Shown here: positions 55,167 to 60,907 of the stretch, one piece after another
How positions within the stretch are numbered: the stretch's first letter is position 1
Layout: each line of letters starts with the position of its first letter
NCBI RefSeq assembly: GCF_900068895.1
Contig: NZ_CDPK01000007.1
Coordinates: 11,542-72,448, forward strand
Length of the DNA: 60,907 nt
From: Erwinia sp. ErVv1
Lineage (GTDB): Bacteria > Pseudomonadota > Gammaproteobacteria > Enterobacterales > Enterobacteriaceae
Direction: 5' to 3'
Position numbers and translations under genes: made by a program
Notes under the pieces: model-generated
Database searches by the model: none
What the model saw: only the letters and a program-made list of their open reading frames with translations
What the model was told of the DNA's origin: nothing

Positions 55167-55475
55167 TCAGCCGCTCCTGAGCTCCTCCAGCCAGGCGGTG
55201 AGAGAGTCAGGCTGGTGCGTCACCAGCCTGATTTTATCGCTTCTCCTGAGCTGCTTAACCTGATACTCCAGTTTTGACGCACGGGAACGATCGCCCGCTT
55301 CGCAGTGAAACAGCAGTTCCAGCGGACCTTTACCGCGCAATGCCTTTGCGCCTTTACCCGACTGATGCTGCAAAAAACGCCGCGCGACGTCGTTGGTGAT
55401 CCCGGTGTAGAGCGCCCCGCTGCGGGTACGTAAAATATAGAGTCGCCATGGCGCGGCTTCGCTGCTGTTCATCAA
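55167..55475 (-). CDS. yhbQ: YhbQ, GIY-YIG domain protein
   Basis: Small single-domain GIY-YIG nuclease-family protein; E. coli YhbQ has been linked to DNA damage. 102 residues. The GIY-YIG analogue is [17 protein letters not shown], followed by the conserved Arg in [22 protein letters not shown] and Glu in [21 protein letters not shown]. Confidence 0.93.
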   Translation of the reverse strand: MMNSSEAAPWRLYILRTRSGALYTGITNDVARRFLQHQSGKGAKALRGKGPLELLFHCEAGDRSRASKLEYQVKQLRRSDKIRLVTHQPDSLTAWLEELRSG

Positions 55476-55529
55476 TTCCTTTCTGTCCTGTTTATCCCCG
55501 TTTCAAAGGGGCGATAAAGGGGATTCTAG

Positions 55530-56060
<531 letters not shown>

Positions 56061-56082
56061 AAAACCGGGCGAACCCGGTTTT
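56061..56082. terminator. Terminator between convergent yhbP and yhbO
   Basis: AAAACCGGG / CCCGGTTTT with a CGAA tetraloop; suits both directions. Confidence 0.9.
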
Positions 56083-56152
56083 AATGCCGATCGGTAATGT
56101 CGGTTTTAGTGATGCGGAAGTTTCAGTGCCGATCGGGGAATTACAGTGCGGT

Positions 56153-56674
56153 TCAGGAAATTTCAAGAATACGCAGAGATTCCTGGTTAAACGCGGGTAA
56201 ATCGTCCGGCGTACGGCTGGTCACCAGCCTGTCGTTGTCGACGATGACCTCTTTATCGTGGAAGTCTGCACCGGCATTTTTCAAATCAATGGCAATGGCT
56301 TTCACCGAGGTCATTTTACGGCCGCGTACCGCGTTGGCACTGATTAACAACTGTGGCCCGTGGCAGATAGCGAATACCGGTTTGCCCAGCGCGACAAAAT
56401 CTTTAGTGAAGTTAACAAAGCGATCGTCGCCGCGCAGGCTGTCAGGGGAGTGTCCACCCGGCAACAGCAGTGCATCAAATTCAGCGGCGTGAACCTCATC
56501 AATACTCTTATCGATTTTTACCTTCGCCTGACCCTGTTTCCCGGTAACGGTTTTCCCGGCCTGCTTTTCAATGGTGACAACCTGGTGTCCCGCTTTGGTA
56601 TAGGCTTCAGCAGGAGACGTGAATTCTGAATCTTCGAACTCATCTGTAATTAATACCGCGATCTTCTTGCTCAT
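56153..56674 (-). CDS. yhbO: YhbO, DJ-1/PfpI family deglycase
   Basis: PfpI-type class-I glutamine-amidotransferase-like protein. E. coli YhbO protects against stress and is reported to repair glycated proteins. 173 residues. Catalytic Cys104 in the elbow AICHGPQLL, with Glu near the N-terminus (TDEFEDSEF). Downstream of nrdG on the same strand, 61 bases away with no visible terminator, so possibly co-transcribed. Confidence 0.95.
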   Translation of the reverse strand: MSKKIAVLITDEFEDSEFTSPAEAYTKAGHQVVTIEKQAGKTVTGKQGQAKVKIDKSIDEVHAAEFDALLLPGGHSPDSLRGDDRFVNFTKDFVALGKPVFAICHGPQLLISANAVRGRKMTSVKAIAIDLKNAGADFHDKEVIVDNDRLVTSRTPDDLPAFNQESLRILEIS

Positions 56675-56735
56675 CGTTTCCTCCGGTGTTTTAACGCTGA
56701 CAATGCCCTTAAGTGTGGTTGGTCATTCTGAAAAA

Positions 56736-57260
56736 TCAAGTCGGAGGGGTGAGTTTGTGCTGTATGTGGCTGATTTCATCCTGATAATCTGCGGGCCGTG
56801 TCAGGTAGTGAATCACCTGATTGCTGCTCCCTCGCCACAGCAGCGCCGGGTCCTTCAGGGCCTCGACAAATTTGCCGTCAACCAGCACGTCAATCAGCCG
56901 GACCACCTCCTGCTGGGCGTCGCTCAGGTCGGCGAGACGGTAGCCGGTCCACAGCCAGATATCTTTCCCGCTACACTCGCGACGTATGCGTTTCACCAGC
57001 CTAAGTATGTCGGCAACGTTGGCGGGATGCAGCGGATCGCCGCCGGAAAGCGACAGACCCTGACGCGGAATGCGGCTATCGTTAAGATCGGCGATCAGGC
57101 GTTCTTCATGCAAAAGCGTGAAGGGAACGCCGGAGTTCACCCGCCAGGTGCATTTGTTGTAGCACCCGGCGCAGCGGTGTTCGCAGCCTGCTACAAACAG
57201 CGTACAGCGCGTTCCCGGCCCGTTAACGATATCTACCGGAAAATACTGATGAATATTCAT
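56736..57260 (-). CDS. nrdG: Anaerobic ribonucleotide reductase activating protein NrdG
   Basis: Radical-SAM activase that puts the glycyl radical on NrdD. 174 residues, about 20 more than E. coli (154). CxxxCxxC cluster at Cys26, Cys30 and Cys33 (CEHRCAGC), then SGGDPLHPANV and WTGYRL. The extra residues form a tail (RPADYQDEISHIQ, then HKLTPPT) after the usual end SSNQVIHYL. Its ATG overlaps the nrdD stop (ATGA). Confidence 0.97.
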   Translation of the reverse strand: MNIHQYFPVDIVNGPGTRCTLFVAGCEHRCAGCYNKCTWRVNSGVPFTLLHEERLIADLNDSRIPRQGLSLSGGDPLHPANVADILRLVKRIRRECSGKDIWLWTGYRLADLSDAQQEVVRLIDVLVDGKFVEALKDPALLWRGSSNQVIHYLTRPADYQDEISHIQHKLTPPT

Positions 57261-59395
57261 TCCAGCTGGCCGGTGTCCATATGCTTAACGCGACGCCTGA
57301 CCTCTTCCTGCTTGCCCGCGTTAAACGGACGCGCATCCGGGCTGCCGAGATAGCCACAGACCCGCCGGGTAACCGAAACGCGGGAGGCATCGTGATTACC
57401 GCATTTCGGGCAGGTAAAGCCTTTGCTGGTACAGGAAAACTCGCCGGTGAAGCCACACTCATAGCATTCGTCGATAGGCGTATTGGTGCCGTAATAGGGA
57501 ATGCGGCTGTAGCTGTAATCCCATACGTCCTCCAGCGCCTTCAGGTTGTGCTGAATATTGGGATATTCGCCGTAGCAAATAAAACCGCCATTCGCTAACG
57601 GCGGGTAGGCCGCTTCAAAATCAATTTTATCGTAGGGGTTAACCTTCTTCTCCACATCCAGGTGAAAACTGTTGGTGTAGTAGCCCTTATCGGTTACCCC
57701 GGCAATGATGCCGAACTCGGCGGCATCCAGGCGGCAGAAGCGATCGCACAGATTTTCGCTTGGCGTACTGTACAGGCTGAAGCCATAGTCGGTTTCGGCT
57801 TTCCATGCATCCACGGCGTTACGCATATGGCTGACGATCGCCACGGCTTTTTCCCGCAGCAGCGGATCGTCAAAGAGGTGGGTCTCACCGCCGCTTAGCG
57901 CGTTGATGGCCTCGTGAATGCCAATGTAACCGAGGGAAATAGAGGCTCTGCCATGTTTGAAGATGTCGGCGACGTTATCATCTGCCTGTAGCCGCACGCC
58001 GCAGGCGCCTTCCATATACAAAATGGGAGCAACGCGCGCTTTAACGTTTTCCAGCCGGGCAATGCGGGTAAGCAGCGCTTTTTTCGCTAACAGCAGCCGT
58101 TTATCCAGCAGCCTCCAGAATGCCGCCTCATCCCCTTTTGCTTCCAGCGCAATACGCGGCAGATTCAGGCTGATCACGCCGATATTGTTGCGGCCCTCAT
58201 GGACCTGGCGGCCATCCTCTTCCCATACTCCTAAAAAGCTCCGACAGCCCATCGGCGTTTTGAACGATCCGGTGACCTCCACCACCCGATCGTAATTGAG
58301 AATGTCCGGGTACATACGTTTGCTCGCGCACTCCAGCGCCAGCCGTTTGATGTCGTAGTTCGGATCCTGCGGCGAGCGGTTCACTCCCTCTCTGATGGCA
58401 AACACCAGCTTGGGAAAGACTGCCGTTTTGTGATTTTTCCCGAGCCCGGCGAGCCGGTTGCGCAGGATGCACTGCTGGACCAGCCTGGCCGCCCTGCAGG
58501 TTCCCAGGCCAAACCCAAAGGTGACAAAAGGCGTCTGGCCATTGGCCGTGTGCAGGGTGTTCACCTCGTACTCCAGCGACTGAAAAGCGTCGAAGCACTC
58601 CTTTTCGGTGCGGTTATGAGCGTAGCCTTCGACATCGGCAATCTGCCATTCACGCGCCGTGGCGCGGTGTTTCTCCAGGCTGACTTCGACAAAGGGCGCC
58701 AGCACCTCGTCAATGCGGTTAATGGTGGTGCCGCCATATATGTGGCTGGCGACCTGGGCGATAATTTGCGCGGTGACGGCGGTCGCGGTCGAAATGGATT
58801 TGGGCGGTTCTATCTCGGCATTGCCCATCTTAAAGCCCTGCGTCAGCATGCCTTTCAGATCGATTAACATGCAGTTAAACATCGGGAAAAAGGGCGAATA
58901 ATCGAGATCGTGATAGTGGATCTCACCGCGCTCATGGGCCAGCACGACGTCGCGCGGCAAGATGTGATCGGTGGCGTAGTGTTTGGCGACAATCCCCGCC
59001 AGCAGATCGCGCTGGGTAGGGATGACTTTACTGTCTTTATTGGCATTCTCGTTCAGCAGAGCGGGATTGGTCTGTTCGATCAGGCCGCGGATGGCGTTAT
59101 TCAGCTTGCCGCGCAGCTCGCGAGCGATATCGCGGTCGTGGCGATACTCAATATAGGTGCGGGCCAGTTCCGGGTAAGGCCCGGTCATAAGCTGATTTTC
59201 CACCGTCTTCTGGATATCGTGAATATCCACGCTGTGCTGTCGCTGCAGCTGCTGGCTTATTTGGCTGGCGACCGTAATGCAGTAACGCTTATCATCAATA
59301 TCTGCCGCCTGAGCCGCGCAGAGAATGGCATCGCGAATACGTGATTCATCAAACGCCACCTTACAGCCATCCCGTTTTATTACCCTGGATAACAT
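57257..59395 (-). CDS. nrdD: Anaerobic (class III) ribonucleoside-triphosphate reductase NrdD
   Basis: Makes dNTPs without oxygen using a glycyl radical. 712 residues, the same as E. coli. N-terminal ATP-cone (VIKRDGCKVAFDESRI), barrel with NCMLIDLKG and PFVTFGFGLGTC, zinc site CYECGFTGEF-type CxxC pair with CPKCG, and radical loop RRVCGYLGSPDARPF with the Gly near residue 681. I chose the ATG with SD GGGAGC at MLSRVIKRDG; the ORF opens 20 codons earlier across the NrdR box. Confidence 0.98.
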   Translation of the reverse strand: MLSRVIKRDGCKVAFDESRIRDAILCAAQAADIDDKRYCITVASQISQQLQRQHSVDIHDIQKTVENQLMTGPYPELARTYIEYRHDRDIARELRGKLNNAIRGLIEQTNPALLNENANKDSKVIPTQRDLLAGIVAKHYATDHILPRDVVLAHERGEIHYHDLDYSPFFPMFNCMLIDLKGMLTQGFKMGNAEIEPPKSISTATAVTAQIIAQVASHIYGGTTINRIDEVLAPFVEVSLEKHRATAREWQIADVEGYAHNRTEKECFDAFQSLEYEVNTLHTANGQTPFVTFGFGLGTCRAARLVQQCILRNRLAGLGKNHKTAVFPKLVFAIREGVNRSPQDPNYDIKRLALECASKRMYPDILNYDRVVEVTGSFKTPMGCRSFLGVWEEDGRQVHEGRNNIGVISLNLPRIALEAKGDEAAFWRLLDKRLLLAKKALLTRIARLENVKARVAPILYMEGACGVRLQADDNVADIFKHGRASISLGYIGIHEAINALSGGETHLFDDPLLREKAVAIVSHMRNAVDAWKAETDYGFSLYSTPSENLCDRFCRLDAAEFGIIAGVTDKGYYTNSFHLDVEKKVNPYDKIDFEAAYPPLANGGFICYGEYPNIQHNLKALEDVWDYSYSRIPYYGTNTPIDECYECGFTGEFSCTSKGFTCPKCGNHDASRVSVTRRVCGYLGSPDARPFNAGKQEEVRRRVKHMDTGQLE

Positions 59396-59415
59396 GTCGT
59401 GCTCCCAACCCTGAT

Positions 59416-59462
59416 GTCTATATATAGAATGAGAGTGGCATAGTAAGCCCAACATGTAGGGT
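59416..59462 (-). promoter_or_regulatory. Tandem NrdR boxes upstream of nrdD
   Basis: Box 1 has a perfect core CTATATATAG (59418-59427). Box 2, CAACATGTAG (59450-59459), is weaker. Their centres are 32 bases apart, about three helical turns, the spacing known for paired NrdR boxes (consensus ACACWATATATWGTGT). NrdR would repress nrdDG when dATP is high. Confidence 0.75.
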
Positions 59463-59487
59463 TTTGCTTAATTTAACTGCGTTTTTA

Positions 59488-59501
59488 TTGACCTGAAACA
59501 A
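59488..59501. promoter_or_regulatory. Candidate FNR box upstream of nrdD
   Basis: TTGACCTGAAACAA matches the FNR consensus TTGATnnnnATCAA at eight of ten defined bases. It lies 93 bases upstream of the nrdD start and would fit anaerobic activation, as in E. coli nrdDG. Confidence 0.5.
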
Positions 59502-59541
59502 AGATAATTGATCGCTGTATTTTCGCTAACCTACTGCGCCC

Positions 59542-59562
59542 GGCGGGAGGGGATTTCCCGCC
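59542..59562. other. Small hairpin in the nrdD/SWIM-protein divergent region
   Basis: GGCGGGA / TCCCGCC inverted repeat with a seven-base spacer, no T run. Function unknown. Confidence 0.35.
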
Positions 59563-59719
59563 GTCGCTGTGACGTTGCCGGAGCCTTTACCTTTGTCCCG
59601 GGGATTTTTTCGCGGGCAAATCGCGTAACACGGTTGCATTACAGGGGGCGGAATCCATATTATTGCCTGTTATGCTGAGCAGCTATGCCCCTGCTCGGGT
59701 CATTCCGGGATACTGTCTG

Positions 59720-60907
59720 ATGCCGTCTGTAACATATAACGAAAACCAGGTTAGCCGATGGATCGGTGCGCGCACCGTTGCCAGAGCGAAAGGCCTGGTG
59801 GAAAAAGCGCAGAATATCCAGTGGCAAAGCGATCTGTTGACTGGCGAGGTGCCCGGACGCACGGTCGAACCCTTCCAGGTGATGGTGCATTTCAGCCTGC
59901 CGCAGGGAAAGCTGCATGCCAGCGGGGAATGTAACTGCCCGGTCAAAAATAACTGTCGTCACGTGGCGGCGGTGATGCTGGCGAACCTGCGTCAGCGGCG
60001 GGCAGCGGCGGGGGATCTTCCCTCCGATCTCCTCTCTGCTGAACCGATACCCGTGCTCCGGCTGGAATCACGCTCAAAATTCATCAGTGGATTTGGCCGC
60101 TACGGTCATCGGCAAAAACGTCTGGATTTCGCCGCGGTCTCCTTTGATTATGCCGGGGTTCAGGTCGCAGCGGGCAGCACCGACCGGCGCTTTGCGGATG
60201 CCAGAGGCAAACTCTTTACCGTACAGCGTCGGGCTGAAACCGAGCAGGCGTGGCTGCAACAGATGAGTGAAGCAGGGCTGGAGGCTATCCCCGGGGCGCA
60301 TATCTATACGCCAACCGGCGCACCGCTGCCGCCGACCCTCTTTGCGCCAGCATCCCCGGCCGGATGGCGCACGTTTATCGATGCGACGCTACCAGCACTG
60401 CGCCGACGAGGCTGGAAGGTGACGGTTGATGACGACTTCACCTGGAATTTCACCACCATCAAGGCGATTGATGGTCGAGCAGAGCAGGGTAGCGATGGCT
60501 GGTTCACGCTGCACCTTGAGGTTCAGGCGGGACGCAGAAAGCAGAACTTACAGCCGCTGCTCGCCTCACTCTTCCAACAGGATCGCCGCTGGTTTAGCGG
60601 CAACCTCGCCTTAATTCCCGATGATGAAACTATTGAACTGCGCGGCGACCGGAATGTGCGCTGGCAGCTCACGGCGGGCCAGCTTAAACCGGTGGTGAGT
60701 AACCTGATCGACTTTTTCAGCCAGGGGGCAGATACCCCGCTGCGGCTGCCGCCCTATGAAGCGGGCAGGTTAGCCGCGCTGAGTGACACGGGGCGCTGGC
60801 AGTTTCATGGCGAAAGCGGCGTCCAGCAGCTTGCTGAGCGTCTGCGCAGCGGGGTATCTGCCCCCTGGCTGAAAAAGTCGATCAGGTTACTCACCACCGG
60901 TTTAAGC
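59720..60907 (+). CDS. SWIM zinc-finger protein, probable N-terminus of an SNF2-type helicase; runs off the right edge
   Basis: 396 codons are present without a stop. The SWIM motif reads CNCPVKNNCRH (CxC-x5-CxH, about residues 74-84). It is followed by about 300 residues without helicase motifs, as in bacterial SWIM-SNF2 proteins, where the SNF2 ATPase sits further C-terminal. That ATPase lies outside the window if present, so the helicase call is inference. I chose the ATG at MPSVTYNENQ; an in-frame ATG at 59672 would add 16 residues. Divergent from nrdD. Confidence 0.8.
   Translation, partial: MPSVTYNENQVSRWIGARTVARAKGLVEKAQNIQWQSDLLTGEVPGRTVEPFQVMVHFSLPQGKLHASGECNCPVKNNCRHVAAVMLANLRQRRAAAGDLPSDLLSAEPIPVLRLESRSKFISGFGRYGHRQKRLDFAAVSFDYAGVQVAAGSTDRRFADARGKLFTVQRRAETEQAWLQQMSEAGLEAIPGAHIYTPTGAPLPPTLFAPASPAGWRTFIDATLPALRRRGWKVTVDDDFTWNFTTIKAIDGRAEQGSDGWFTLHLEVQAGRRKQNLQPLLASLFQQDRRWFSGNLALIPDDETIELRGDRNVRWQLTAGQLKPVVSNLIDFFSQGADTPLRLPPYEAGRLAALSDTGRWQFHGESGVQQLAERLRSGVSAPWLKKSIRLLTTGLS

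Noticed and set aside
56089-56137. Repeated TGCCGATCGG near the yhbP-yhbO junction
   Set aside because: Two copies of a ten-base word only, with no larger repeat or hairpin; likely chance.

Overview
The window is a stretch of core chromosome from a gammaproteobacterium of the order Enterobacterales. Nearly every protein is a close, full-length match to its Escherichia coli counterpart as I recall it, in largely the E. coli order. The gene content (pmrAB-like two-component genes beside dacB, nrdDG beside yhbO, and no yhcC, elbB, yhbE, argG, yhbX or mtr between their usual neighbours) points away from Escherichia itself. My guess is the Erwiniaceae (Erwinia or Pantoea type), but that is inference. 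I see no rRNA, CRISPR array, insertion sequence or prophage.

Layout. (1) 1-8.3 kb: 5' part of gltB (minus), then arcB, the small RNA arcZ antisense to the arcB end, and mtgA. (2) 8.3-16.5 kb, minus strand: yrbG-kdsD-kdsC-lptC-lptA-lptB-rpoN-hpf-ptsN-rapZ-ptsO, an envelope, sigma-54 and nitrogen-PTS cluster. (3) 16.7-21.5 kb: mlaFEDCB, ibaG, murA. (4) 21.5-30.5 kb: sfsB, ispB, rplU-rpmA, obgE, a dacB-pmrA-pmrB-like cluster, greA, yhbY. (5) 29.9-35.6 kb: rlmE-ftsH, folP-glmM, secG. (6) 35.6-48.2 kb: tRNA-Leu(GAG), tRNA-fMet, the rimP-nusA-infB-rbfA-truB-rpsO-pnp operon, nlpI, a yrbN-like leader ORF, deaD. (7) 48.2-50.6 kb: an AT-rich islet with one unrecognised gene of about 595 codons, where E. 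coli carries mtr. (8) 50.6-56.7 kb: yhbW, ubiV-ubiU, ubiT-yhbS, yhbQ, yhbP, yhbO. (9) 56.7-59.7 kb: nrdD-nrdG behind a tandem NrdR-box promoter. (10) 59.7 kb to the end: the N-terminal third or so of a SWIM zinc-finger protein.

Functional themes are envelope building (murA, mtgA, dacB, glmM, lptABC, kdsCD, mlaFEDCB, ispB), translation and ribosome assembly (rplU, rpmA, obgE, rlmE, rimP, infB, rbfA, truB, rpsO, deaD), RNA turnover (pnp, rapZ, arcZ), and anaerobic life (arcB, nrdDG, ubiTUV). The most likely novel item is the orphan gene at 48691-50478. Its product is predicted to be a long helical bundle followed by a beta-rich domain with a calcium-loop-like motif. Smaller points are a U-U mismatch in the tRNA-Leu acceptor stem, loss of the IF2-3 start codon in infB, and an 18-codon yrbN whose stop abuts the deaD ribosome-binding site.
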